Source: Lewinellaceae bacterium
GTDB taxonomy: Bacteria > Bacteroidota > Bacteroidia > Chitinophagales > Saprospiraceae
Length of the DNA stretch: 64,000 nucleotides
Direction: 5' to 3'
Assembly (NCBI GenBank): GCA_020636095.1
Contig: JACJYN010000004.1
Span: 1-64,000 of the forward strand
A program made the translations under genes and the position numbers. The notes beneath the pieces were generated by a model. The model did not search any database. It was not told where the DNA came from and was given only the letters and a program-made list of their open reading frames with translations. Shown here one piece after another: positions 37,601 to 45,206 of this stretch. The stretch's first letter is position 1. Every line of letters begins with the position of its first letter.

Positions 37601-38018
37601 CAGTCAGGCCCCATTTGCCATTCTGCATGTAGGCAAGGTAGAAGCTGTTCCACACTTCCACCCGCTGGTACCCTTTCTCCAGGATGATGTCGCCAAAGAG
37701 GTTAATCACCATCCACTGGCCCTGATCCATTACGGCGACCAGTGTGGAATCCAACACTTTAATGTCGTCGTATTTTGGCGGCACCAACTCACGGCCACCG
37801 TCAGCCAGCAAGCCGACGTACCCGTCCCGCTGCATGACGGCGTAACCAAAGCGTTTGAACTCTCCAATTGCATCGTAAACCGGGGGCAGAACGACCTGTC
37901 CATCAGCATTGATCAGGCCCCATTTTTTATCGACCTTAATTGGGAAGTACCGCTGTGCAGATAGGCTAGAGCAGAAAAGCACCGTTATTATGAGTATCCA
38001 ATACCTGTACCTGCGCAT
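34680..38018 (-). CDS. Large secreted WG-repeat protein
   Basis: The 1112-aa protein has a signal peptide (RYWILIITVLFCSSLSAQ) and then dozens of WG-type repeats of ~25-50 residues, such as KWGLINADGQVVLPPVYDAIGEF, LWGFVNRDGLEVIPCRFREVQNFSDGLAAAK and GYGFIDTTGRLLIPDIYSKVSSFSEGLAAVQ. WG repeats form an extended beta array whose role is unknown; they are common in Bacteroidota surface proteins. A unique segment interrupts them near residues 375-620. No T9SS domain is seen at the C-terminus (VEQGDMIGYFDMDGHWVWDL). Probably periplasmic or outer-membrane associated. Confidence 0.9.
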   Translation of the reverse strand: MRRYRYWILIITVLFCSSLSAQRYFPIKVDKKWGLINADGQVVLPPVYDAIGEFKRFGYAVMQRDGYVGLLADGGRELVPPKYDDIKVLDSTLVAVMDQGQWMVINLFGDIILEKGYQRVEVWNSFYLAYMQNGKWGLTDKFGNKLAEPVYDDIQSEEGRFFITTRANRLGLLSGIGREILPNEANEIRFFSDSLFFYRTGSLWGAIDFYGIRVIPAEYKAFSRISDNFIKLSRNEGQYVYSIPCSRIISDGSFDDYYSFSKRYVITKKKRQLGLLDWCGNEMLPPAYNEIQAYDKKLFRVNYQGQWGVVQAGGVSVIPFEYDYIAPLRGKACIVKKEGRFGIVNFQGEPVVPAVYHRIELEGNQARAYRKQPDGKGEALTLLSLDEEGKLRDTSNFQNHFQVKIRTNSAKNELASENSGNDYLLDQFEWFYSPQEDRWGLRRLQDGEAQIEPKFHTVQVERSLGFTLVGIEKSERYEFERTSFRFDMAYGLVSNELGRLVTEMDFWDVRFDDFRRGYPLARCVFSNGRQGLVDRIGRIVRRDMAYLGEFVDGVARFSFAGRLSGNMKPDHNLGKLRTYLDGLTTPSIMLDYTQYDQLFRHDASLTCEGCEWGYIDTAAQVIVPPQYTFAKDFVNDVGIVECHGKWGMVNRDADILIPCRYDGVQFLENTGNKIVRVYIREPKYGLIDTLGQLTVSAVYDEIGSFREGRLAVKRNGLWGFVNRDGLEVIPCRFREVQNFSDGLAAAKLANSWGFIDKQGDVSVDFLYRRAGNFQNGLAWVYSEEGVGYINPKGAFIVPPKFDKGFDFSRGIARVVVNNEYGLIDTLGHFAQRPRYSEIQEFNEHGLAVVRYGNNNVRYGLVGRDGELITSLHLREIQPFSDGLAAVKYKDGYGFIDTTGRLLIPDIYSKVSSFSEGLAAVQQDGACGYINTRGETVIPFKYSKCLDFNDGKAVVYKGIRKAGLIDRHGKLLIEPSVDRMLAFQEGRGLVRDDKYRFYYITEQAHLYDGYYEEATEFKHGVAVVQVDGKWGIINQKGIELIPPKYDKIENFEEGYAKVRIQGFNGLASLNGELIVQPDYEYISYAGDGLFRVEQGDMIGYFDMDGHWVWDLRK

Positions 38019-38581
38019 GGGTTAAATTGCATATTACGGGAAGAAGAGTTTTATTCCACACACTCTTAACGTGCATCGAAACCGATAAATTATTTTTCTT
38101 CCTGGACAAAATTCAGGGCCGGTGTAAAGCCGGAACAGATGAAAGGGGTAGGGCATCCATCGTCCGGTAAACCGGCACAAATTTACAAAAAAATGCCTGC
38201 CGTTAAATTTATTAAGATAAAATTTATATGAAATAAATGTTAAAGTGTGTGCACTGACTACTTCTCAAATCGTTGATATTCAACTTGAATAATTGTTTAT
38301 AATAAGAAAAATGAGAAAACAGCACAGGACAGTAGTACGGCAAACTGTCCTGGGGTTATCCGGAATTAAGGTATATATTTGTGCATTCAAACAGATAAAT
38401 CAGCAGAATACCTGTAAAAACCCGTAAAACGCACCCGGCAGTGAACAAATTTTAATTTATTTACATTTGCATCATTTGGGGGCGGAATGCTTCCATTTGA
38501 ATCAAAGCGCCCATTTTTTCGTTATATCGTTCTTGATCATGTTTAAGAAGCCGAATGATTTTGAATAAACCAATCTAGCAT
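38019..38581. other. Long divergent intergenic region before topA
   Basis: This 560-bp AT-rich region serves two divergent genes. A perfect 9-bp inverted repeat CAGGACAGT...ACTGTCCTG lies near 38324-38352, and two TAnnTTTG boxes are present (TATATTTG 38374-38381; TACATTTG 38462-38469). No gene is visible. Confidence 0.5.
38462..38469 (+). promoter_or_regulatory. Candidate topA promoter -7 box
   Basis: TACATTTG fits TAnnTTTG, about 112 bp before the topA ATG. The -33 element is weak. A second candidate, TATATTTG, lies at 38374. Confidence 0.4.
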
Positions 38582-41125
38582 ATGCCAAAGAACCTACTCA
38601 TTGTAGAGTCGCCTGCCAAGGCGAAAACAATTGAAAAGCTTTTAGGAAAAGATTTTACAGTTAAGTCCAGTTTCGGCCACGTTCGCGACCTGGAAAAGAG
38701 CGAAAGCGCCGTTGATGTAGAAAACAACTTCAAACCCAAATATGTCGTCTCTCCGGAAAAGAAGAAAGTTGTAAAGGAGTTGAAAGACCTGGTGAAGAAG
38801 GTCGATGAAGTTTGGCTCGCAACGGATGAAGACCGGGAGGGAGAAGCCATTTCCTGGCACCTTTGCCAGGTGCTGGGCCTGGATGAAACCCAAACCAAAA
38901 GGATCGTCTTCCGCGAGATCACCAAGCCGGCTATTCAGAATGCGGTTCAGAACCCCCGCAAGCTGGATGTCAACCTGGTCAATGCCCAGCAGGCTCGCCG
39001 GGTGCTCGACCGCTTGGTGGGATATGAACTGTCGGGAATCCTGTGGCGCAAGATCAAGGGCAAACTCTCCGCTGGCCGGGTGCAGTCCGTATCGGTTAAA
39101 CTGATCGTTGAACGCGAGCGGGAGATCATCAACTTCGAGTCGAGCCCGTTCTTTCGGATCAACGCCATTTTCGATGTAAAGAACGAACAGGGAAAAACCG
39201 TAAAACTCAAGGCGGAAAGCCCCGCGCGCTACGATACCGAAAAGGATGCGCAGTCGTTTCTGGAAAGTTGTCGTGCGGCAACGTTCCGGATCGATGATAT
39301 CGATGTAAAACCGCTGAAGCGCAGCCCCACTGCGCCGTTTACGACTTCGACCCTGCAGCAGGAAGCCAGCCGCAAGCTGAACTTTTCGGTGAAGCGCACC
39401 ATGTCGGTTGCCCAGCGCCTTTACGAAGCGGGGCACATTACGTATATGCGTACGGACTCCACCTCGCTCAGTGAGACGGCCCTGGCCAGTATTGCCCAGG
39501 AGATCGAGACGAGCTTTGGGAAAAATTATGTTAAAACCCGCCGGTATAAAAGCAAATCCGCCGGCGCTCAGGAAGCGCACGAGGCCATCCGCCCCACTTA
39601 TATCAACCGCCAGACGGTAACCACCAACCGCGACGAGCAGCGGCTCTACGAGTTGATCTGGAAGCGAGCCATTGCCTCCCAGATGGCGGATGCCGTTCTT
39701 GAAAAAACTATTGTTAAAATTGGCATATCATCCCTGCCCGAAGCCTACCTCAAGGCGGAAGGCGAAGTATTGAAATTCGATGGCTTCCTCAGAGTTTACC
39801 TGGAGTCCACTGATGATGATGAGGAGGAAGAAGCCAAGGGCATGCTGCCGCCGCTGAAGGTGGGCCAGGGGCTCAATCTGGACAATATGGCCGCTACTGA
39901 ACGCTTTACCCGCCCGCCCGCTCGCTATTCTGAAGCCGGGCTGGTTAAAAAGCTCGAAGAACTGGGTATTGGCAGGCCTTCTACCTACGCTCCCACCATC
40001 AGCAAAATTATGGAGGAAGACAGGGGGTATATCGTCAAGGAAAACCGGGATGGCGAAGAACGTGAATACCTGGTGCTGACCCTCCATAAAAAAGGAGACA
40101 TCAGTAAAGAGAAAAAGACAGAAATGACCGGCGCGGTCAAAAACCGGCTCTTTCCGACCGATATGGGCATTACGGTTAGCGACTTCCTGAGTGAGCATTT
40201 CAAGGAGGTCATGGATTACGGTTTCACCGCCGACATCGAAAAAGAATTCGACAAGATTGCCGATGGGGGGCGGGAATGGACTTCCATGCTCAATTCCTTC
40301 TACCGGCCTTTCCACGATATTGTAGAAAAAACCCTGGCCAACGCCGAGCGGCCCACCCGGGAGCGCATTCTGGGTAAAGACCCGGAAACGGGCCGAACCC
40401 TGCTTACCCGTATGACCCGCCTGGGAGCGGTCGTACAAATCGGCGCGCCGGATGAGCTGGAGGAAGATGAAAAGCCCCGGTACGCCAACCTGCAGCCGGG
40501 CCAATCGATGGAAACCATCACCTATGACGATGCGATCAAGTTGTTTTCCTTACCCAAGGACCTGGGGCAGTTCCAGGGTGAAGATGTAAGTGTGGGCGTA
40601 GGGCGTTATGGCCCCTATGTGCGCCACGGAGAAAAGTACGTTTCTATACCTCGTGGAGAGGACCCGCTTGCCGTGTCCCTCGAACGGGCTACTGAACTGA
40701 TCCGAATGAAGCAGAAGGAAGACGCCCCGGTGGGTACCTACAAAGGCCATCCAATCACCAAAGGGAAAGGGCGCTTTGGGCCTTTCCTCAAGTGGAATGA
40801 TCTGTACGTCAACGTCCCTCGTAAGTACAACTTCGAGGAGATTTCTCTGGAGGATATGCACGAACTGATCGAGAAAAAGGTGGAGAAGGAAGCCAACCGC
40901 TATATCCATAAGTGGGATGATGAACATATCTCCGTGGAGAACGGCCGATGGGGGCCCTATATCCGCTTCAAGAAGAAAAATGTCAAATTCCCCAAGGTGG
41001 ATGACAAAAAAGTGGATGCCGAAATGGCTAAAGAGATGACCCTGGAGCAGATCAAGAAATTCATCGAACTGGAAGTGCCTAATGCCTTTAGCACAGCGAA
41101 GAAAAAGGCGAAGAAAAAAGCTTAA
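38582..41125 (+). CDS. topA: DNA topoisomerase I (type IA)
   Basis: The 847-aa enzyme relaxes negative supercoils. The Toprim domain has E9 in LLIVESPAKAKTI and the D82/D84 pair in LATDEDREGEAISWHL. The core follows, with active-site Y288 in GHITYMRTDS and the GIGRPSTYAPTI motif. The C-terminus has three zinc-free topo-repeat modules (GVGRYGPYVRHGEKYVSIP, GKGRFGPFLKWNDLYVNVP, ENGRWGPYIRFKKKNVKFP) in place of Cys4 zinc fingers, then a lysine-rich tail (KKKAKKKA). This tail layout is normal for Bacteroidota. Confidence 0.97.
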   Translation: MPKNLLIVESPAKAKTIEKLLGKDFTVKSSFGHVRDLEKSESAVDVENNFKPKYVVSPEKKKVVKELKDLVKKVDEVWLATDEDREGEAISWHLCQVLGLDETQTKRIVFREITKPAIQNAVQNPRKLDVNLVNAQQARRVLDRLVGYELSGILWRKIKGKLSAGRVQSVSVKLIVEREREIINFESSPFFRINAIFDVKNEQGKTVKLKAESPARYDTEKDAQSFLESCRAATFRIDDIDVKPLKRSPTAPFTTSTLQQEASRKLNFSVKRTMSVAQRLYEAGHITYMRTDSTSLSETALASIAQEIETSFGKNYVKTRRYKSKSAGAQEAHEAIRPTYINRQTVTTNRDEQRLYELIWKRAIASQMADAVLEKTIVKIGISSLPEAYLKAEGEVLKFDGFLRVYLESTDDDEEEEAKGMLPPLKVGQGLNLDNMAATERFTRPPARYSEAGLVKKLEELGIGRPSTYAPTISKIMEEDRGYIVKENRDGEEREYLVLTLHKKGDISKEKKTEMTGAVKNRLFPTDMGITVSDFLSEHFKEVMDYGFTADIEKEFDKIADGGREWTSMLNSFYRPFHDIVEKTLANAERPTRERILGKDPETGRTLLTRMTRLGAVVQIGAPDELEEDEKPRYANLQPGQSMETITYDDAIKLFSLPKDLGQFQGEDVSVGVGRYGPYVRHGEKYVSIPRGEDPLAVSLERATELIRMKQKEDAPVGTYKGHPITKGKGRFGPFLKWNDLYVNVPRKYNFEEISLEDMHELIEKKVEKEANRYIHKWDDEHISVENGRWGPYIRFKKKNVKFPKVDDKKVDAEMAKEMTLEQIKKFIELEVPNAFSTAKKKAKKKA

Positions 41126-41152
41126 CTCAACCTCAACCTCAACCTCAACCTG

Positions 41153-41189
41153 CCGGGTTTTCACCATAATCAGCCTGGTGTTAACCCGG
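41153..41189. terminator. Hairpin terminator between topA and the methyltransferase
   Basis: CCGGGTT...AACCCGG with an inner CACCA/TGGTG pair forms an extended stem between convergent genes. It is preceded by a short hexamer repeat (CTCAAC, about 41125-41150). Confidence 0.6.
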
Positions 41190-41271
41190 TAGGTCGAGCC
41201 CATCAGAATAACCTTCGCTCCCGGCAAGCCCCTTCCTGGTTTTGCAAACACCGGAAGGCTACCAGAAAGGA

Positions 41272-42066
41272 TCACCCCTCCATCCTCAAAGAGAACAGGT
41301 GAGGCGCCCCGGGCAATTTTTTTGACCTGAACCTGTCCGGTGCAATCTCTTCCATCTCCGGCCAGCAGTTGTAGGGCGAAAAGTCGTATTCCCGGAATTC
41401 CTTCAAGGCCAGGCCAGCGTCTAAAAGAGCCATGGTAATGTCGCTGAGGTTATGCTGCCAGGTATATTCTTTGTGAGAAGCGCCGGCCTCATATTCTCCG
41501 GCGTAAGAATGGCCGTTTATTTCTGTTTCCAGAGGGGCTTCCTCGTAGAAATAGGAGTAGGCGGGGTGGCCACTCTCCAGGTCGAACATCATAAAAGCCG
41601 GATGGAATTCCACCAGGAGGAAGACGCCGCCCGGCTTCAGGTAGTGGCGGATGACTTCCGCCCAGGGTTGAAGGCCCGGAAGCCAGGTGAGCACGCCGTA
41701 AGAAGTAAAGACAATATCGTATTGCCCTTCCAGCTTGCCCTTGAGGCTCTGGATATCGGATTGGATGAATAGCGCGTCCAATCCAAGTTGCCGGTTGAGC
41801 TGCCGGGCGGTTTCGATGGCGGTGGCAGAGAAATCGACGCCGGTTGTTTTGGCGCCGAGGCGTGACCAGGAAAGGGTGTCCTGCCCGAAATGGCACTGCA
41901 GGTGTAGCAAGCGTTTCCCCTTTACGTCCCCCAGCGCTCCCATTTCAATTTCCTTTAGGGTGGTTTGGCCGTTGAGAAAGCTCTCCATGTTATAGAACTT
42001 CGAATCCGGGTGAAACGAAGCCCACTCGTCCCAAAGTTTCTGATTTTCTTCCAGGTATTTTTTCAT
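41272..42066 (-). CDS. Class I SAM-dependent methyltransferase
   Basis: The 264-aa cytosolic protein has a Rossmann-type SAM site: KGKRLLHLQCHFGQDTLSWSRLGAKTTGVDFSATAIETARQL (motif I plus acidic loop), then IQSDIQSLKGKLEGQYDIVFTSYGVL (motifs II-III) and LKPGGVFLLVEFHP (post-motif III). The family is the broad Methyltransf_11/25 type. The C-terminal YDFSPYNCWPEMEE resembles small-molecule methylases of Bacteroidota. Substrate unknown. It diverges from the DUF3467 gene. Confidence 0.9.
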   Translation of the reverse strand: MKKYLEENQKLWDEWASFHPDSKFYNMESFLNGQTTLKEIEMGALGDVKGKRLLHLQCHFGQDTLSWSRLGAKTTGVDFSATAIETARQLNRQLGLDALFIQSDIQSLKGKLEGQYDIVFTSYGVLTWLPGLQPWAEVIRHYLKPGGVFLLVEFHPAFMMFDLESGHPAYSYFYEEAPLETEINGHSYAGEYEAGASHKEYTWQHNLSDITMALLDAGLALKEFREYDFSPYNCWPEMEEIAPDRFRSKKLPGAPHLFSLRMEG

Positions 42067-42128
42067 GGTTTGTATAGGTTGTTATTAATTGCGATATTAC
42101 CGGTTCTAATTCATCAAATATCCTGAAC

Positions 42129-42446
42129 ATGTCAGATACAAAGAAAGGACAAAACCAGTTAAATATTGAATTGCCGGAGGAAGTGGCGGAAGGAACGTAT
42201 TCCAACCTGGCCATCATCTCCCACTCCAATTCCGAATTTGTAGTGGATTTCATCCGCCTGGTGCCGAATGTGCCCAAGGCCAAAGTGAAGTCGCGTATCA
42301 TTCTAACGCCACAACACGCCAAGCGGCTGCTCCGCGCCCTGGCTGACAACGTCAAGAAATTCGAAGCCCAGCATGGGATTATCGATGAACCTGAACAACC
42401 GCCTTTCCCGCCGATGAGTTTCAACACCCCCAAGGCCCAGGCGTGA
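42129..42446 (+). CDS. DUF3467 protein
   Basis: The 105-aa soluble protein shows the family pattern: LNIELPEEVAEGTYSNLAII, SEFVVDFIRLVPNVPKAKVKSRIIL and TPQHAKRLLRALADNVKKFE. DUF3467 proteins are widespread in Bacteroidota and related phyla; their function is not established. It stands alone with a small palindrome downstream. Confidence 0.9.
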   Translation: MSDTKKGQNQLNIELPEEVAEGTYSNLAIISHSNSEFVVDFIRLVPNVPKAKVKSRIILTPQHAKRLLRALADNVKKFEAQHGIIDEPEQPPFPPMSFNTPKAQA

Positions 42447-42452
42447 GTTTCC

Positions 42453-42531
42453 CGGTATTTTCGGTTCAGAGCATGTTTGGATGTATCTCAGGCAGCACAG
42501 AAGGGCCATTGGGCCTGAACCGAAAATACCG
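42453..42531. repeat. Palindrome with a 17-bp perfect stem
   Basis: CGGTATTTTCGGTTCAG (42453-42469) and its complement (42515-42531) flank a loop that begins AGCATGTTTGGATGT. This loop start is almost the end sequence of the miniature element at 33758. It may terminate the DUF3467 gene and may also carry a single relic end of that element. Confidence 0.65.
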
Positions 42532-42637
42532 ATTTCACTTTTTCCTTTCCAAAATCACTATTTCGGGTTTCAACCTGCCTTTGGTATAGTAATGCCCCTG
42601 TTCGTCGATTATTTATCTCCTCCCTGACAAATGCCCA

Positions 42638-42645
42638 TACATTTG
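42638..42645 (+). promoter_or_regulatory. -7 box of the outer-membrane receptor gene
   Basis: TACATTTG fits TAnnTTTG and lies 38 bp before the chosen ATG at 42684. A clear -33 TTG is not seen. Confidence 0.5.
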
Positions 42646-42683
42646 TTCCCATCATCCGATTGATTAACTACAAACCCGACGCA

Positions 42684-45131
42684 ATGAAATCAATAGCTAT
42701 CAGCTATTTGTGGGCGCTGATGTGCCTGCTGCCTACCTTTTCCTTTTCTCAATATAATCCAAGTGCAAAAATTAGTGGCAAGGTCGAAGGGCCGGATGGC
42801 GCCCCCCTTGAGTTTGCCAATGTAGTGCTGAACGCCGCCGCCGATTCCAGTTTGTTTAAAGTGGAAGTTACCGGGCTGGACGGCCTTTTTACTATGGACG
42901 GGGTGCCCGAAGGGCAGTACTGGGTCAGTGTGAGTTATGTAGGCTTGCCTCCGTTTCGCACCGAACGCTTCCAGTTGGATGCCGGCCAGCAGTACGAACT
43001 GCCGGTGATACAGATGCAGGAAGCCAATGTTGAACTGTCCGAAGTGGTCGTCACGGCCGAGAAGCCGTTGGTGGAAGTCCGGGCGGATATGATGGTGTTC
43101 AACGTAGAAAATACCATCAACGCATCCGGAAGTACCGCTTTCGAGCTGCTGCGCAAGGCGCCGGGAGTAGTGGTGGACAACAACGACAACATCAGCCTGC
43201 TGGGCAGGGCCGGCGTACAGGTGTATATCGACGGTAAACCTTCTCCGCTCAGCGCCGCCGACCTGTCGGCGTTCCTGAAGACGATGCAAAGCGATGAAAT
43301 AGAGGCCATAGAGGTGATCACCAACCCTTCTTCCCGCTACGATGCCGAGGGCAATGCGGGCATCATCAATATCAGGATGAAAAAGGACAAGCGGCTGGGG
43401 GCCAACGCCAATGTCAACCTGGGCTATTCAGTGGGTAAAGTGCCACAGTACAACGGTTCCGTCAGTGGCAACTACCGCAACCGGATGCTCAACGTATTCG
43501 GCAGTTACAGCCACTCCGAAGGAGAAAACCGCAACTTCATGGAGCTGTACCGCCAGCAACTGGGCATGTTCTACGATCAGAACAGCCAGCAGGGGCATGA
43601 GTGGTCAAGCCATAACTTCAAGGCCGGAACGGACCTCTTCCTGGGCGATAAGCATACGGTAGGTTTTCTGGCGACCGGCTTCCTCAGCAATAACAGTGGA
43701 TGGAGCACCAGCCGCACTCCTTTCGGCCTGGTTGAATTCAACCGGCCCGATACGGTCCTGTTGGCCCGAAACAATAACCAGAACACACGCGACAACTTAA
43801 ATTTCAACCTCAACTACCGCTTTGATGACAAAAAGGGGGTAATCTGGAATATTGACGCAGACTACGGCTTGTTCCGCAATGACGGATCGGCTTTTCAGCC
43901 CAATTACTACCTGGACCCTACCGAGACGATCACGTTTCGGGAAAAAATTAATACCAACGAAACGCCGACCGATATTGACATCTACACCTTCAAGGTGGAC
44001 CACGAGCGGCCCCTGCTCGGCGGGCAGGTGGGCGCTGGCCTGAAGCTGGCCCGCGTCACCACCGACAACACCTTCCGGTTCTTCGATGAATACGATGGCT
44101 CGCCGGTATTGAATACCGGCCGGAGTAACCGCTTCGCCTACGAGGAAAATATCAACGCCGGTTATGTGAACTATCAGAGGCAACTGGGTAAAGTGGGCGT
44201 ACAGGCAGGCCTGCGGGTTGAACAAACTCATGCCTTAGGCGACCTGGCCAGCTTCAGAGAAGGAGAGGACGGAGAGGCCTTCGACCGGGAATACGTCGAC
44301 TTTTTCCCTTCGGGCGGCCTGACCTACGCTCCAAACGAAAAGCACAGCCTGCAGCTGACTTACAGCCGCCGCATCAACCGCCCCTCTTACCAGGATCTCA
44401 ACCCCTTCCTGAACAAACTCGATGAGTTGACCTACGAGCAGGGCAACCCCTTCCTAAAACCTGAATACGCCAACAACATCCAGTTGACGCACAGTTTCAA
44501 CTACCGTTTTAATACTACCTTCAGCTTTAGCCATACCAAAGACCTGATTACCCGCATCACCGACACAGCCGAGGTGAACGCCAGCTACATCACCTGGCTC
44601 AACCTGGCTGACCAGTACAACTACAGCCTGAGCATCAGCGCGCCCATCCCCATCACCAAGTGGTGGAGTTCCTTTACCAATATGACCGGCAGCTATACCC
44701 AGAATAAGGCGGATTACGGCGACGGCAAGCTGGTCAACCTCGACGCTACCGTCTTTAACATCTACAGCCAGCATACCTTCCGTCTGCCGCATGACTTCTC
44801 TTTAGAGGTCTCCGGCTGGTACAACTCGCCTTCCTTATGGGGCGGCACCTTCGAGATGGACGCTATGTGGAGCATGGATGCCGGCGTTCAAAAGAAGATT
44901 CTGGATGGCCGCGGTAATATCAGGCTGGCGGTTAGCGATATTTTTCGGACGAACGAATGGCACGGCGTCAGCCGCTTTGGAGCGCTCGACCTGGATGTCA
45001 GAGGCGGATGGGACAGCCGCCGCTTCCGCGTGAGTTTCTCCTACCTGCTGGGCAATGACCAGGTGAAGGGCGCCCGTCGCCGCAATACCGGACTGGAAGA
45101 GGAGCAGAACCGCGTGAAGTCGGGGGAATGA
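42684..45131 (+). CDS. Outer-membrane beta-barrel (TonB-dependent-receptor-like) protein
   Basis: The 815-aa protein begins at 42684 with a signal peptide (SIAISYLWALMCLLPTFSFSQ); an ATG at 42660 would add eight non-hydrophobic residues. Residues ~25-110 form a CarboxypepD_reg-like domain (KISGKVEGPDGAPLEFANVVL). A plug follows (LRKAPGVVVDNNDNISLLGRAGVQVYIDGKPS ... IEVITNPSSRYDAEGNAGIINI), then a barrel of the outer_membrane_beta-barrel_3 family. It takes up or binds an unknown ligand; no SusD partner is adjacent. It converges with the caspase gene. Confidence 0.93.
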   Translation: MKSIAISYLWALMCLLPTFSFSQYNPSAKISGKVEGPDGAPLEFANVVLNAAADSSLFKVEVTGLDGLFTMDGVPEGQYWVSVSYVGLPPFRTERFQLDAGQQYELPVIQMQEANVELSEVVVTAEKPLVEVRADMMVFNVENTINASGSTAFELLRKAPGVVVDNNDNISLLGRAGVQVYIDGKPSPLSAADLSAFLKTMQSDEIEAIEVITNPSSRYDAEGNAGIINIRMKKDKRLGANANVNLGYSVGKVPQYNGSVSGNYRNRMLNVFGSYSHSEGENRNFMELYRQQLGMFYDQNSQQGHEWSSHNFKAGTDLFLGDKHTVGFLATGFLSNNSGWSTSRTPFGLVEFNRPDTVLLARNNNQNTRDNLNFNLNYRFDDKKGVIWNIDADYGLFRNDGSAFQPNYYLDPTETITFREKINTNETPTDIDIYTFKVDHERPLLGGQVGAGLKLARVTTDNTFRFFDEYDGSPVLNTGRSNRFAYEENINAGYVNYQRQLGKVGVQAGLRVEQTHALGDLASFREGEDGEAFDREYVDFFPSGGLTYAPNEKHSLQLTYSRRINRPSYQDLNPFLNKLDELTYEQGNPFLKPEYANNIQLTHSFNYRFNTTFSFSHTKDLITRITDTAEVNASYITWLNLADQYNYSLSISAPIPITKWWSSFTNMTGSYTQNKADYGDGKLVNLDATVFNIYSQHTFRLPHDFSLEVSGWYNSPSLWGGTFEMDAMWSMDAGVQKKILDGRGNIRLAVSDIFRTNEWHGVSRFGALDLDVRGGWDSRRFRVSFSYLLGNDQVKGARRRNTGLEEEQNRVKSGE

Positions 45132-45134
45132 AAG

Positions 45135-45206
45135 GATTGAAGGAATGAAGGAATGAATGAAGGAGTGAATCGTTTTTACCTAATTCATTCCTTCACTCCT
45201 TCAATC
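45135..45206. terminator. 24-bp-stem bidirectional hairpin
   Basis: GATTGAAGGAATGAAGGAATGAAT (45135-45158, key repeat GAATGAAG) pairs 23/24 with 45183-45206 between two convergent genes. A TTTTT lies in the loop. The right arm overlaps the stop codon of the caspase gene, so that gene's end is inside the hairpin. Confidence 0.7.

Noticed and set aside
38642..39580. 312-residue minus-strand frame opposite topA
   Set aside because: Shadow of topA. The plus strand carries the Toprim and active-site motifs.
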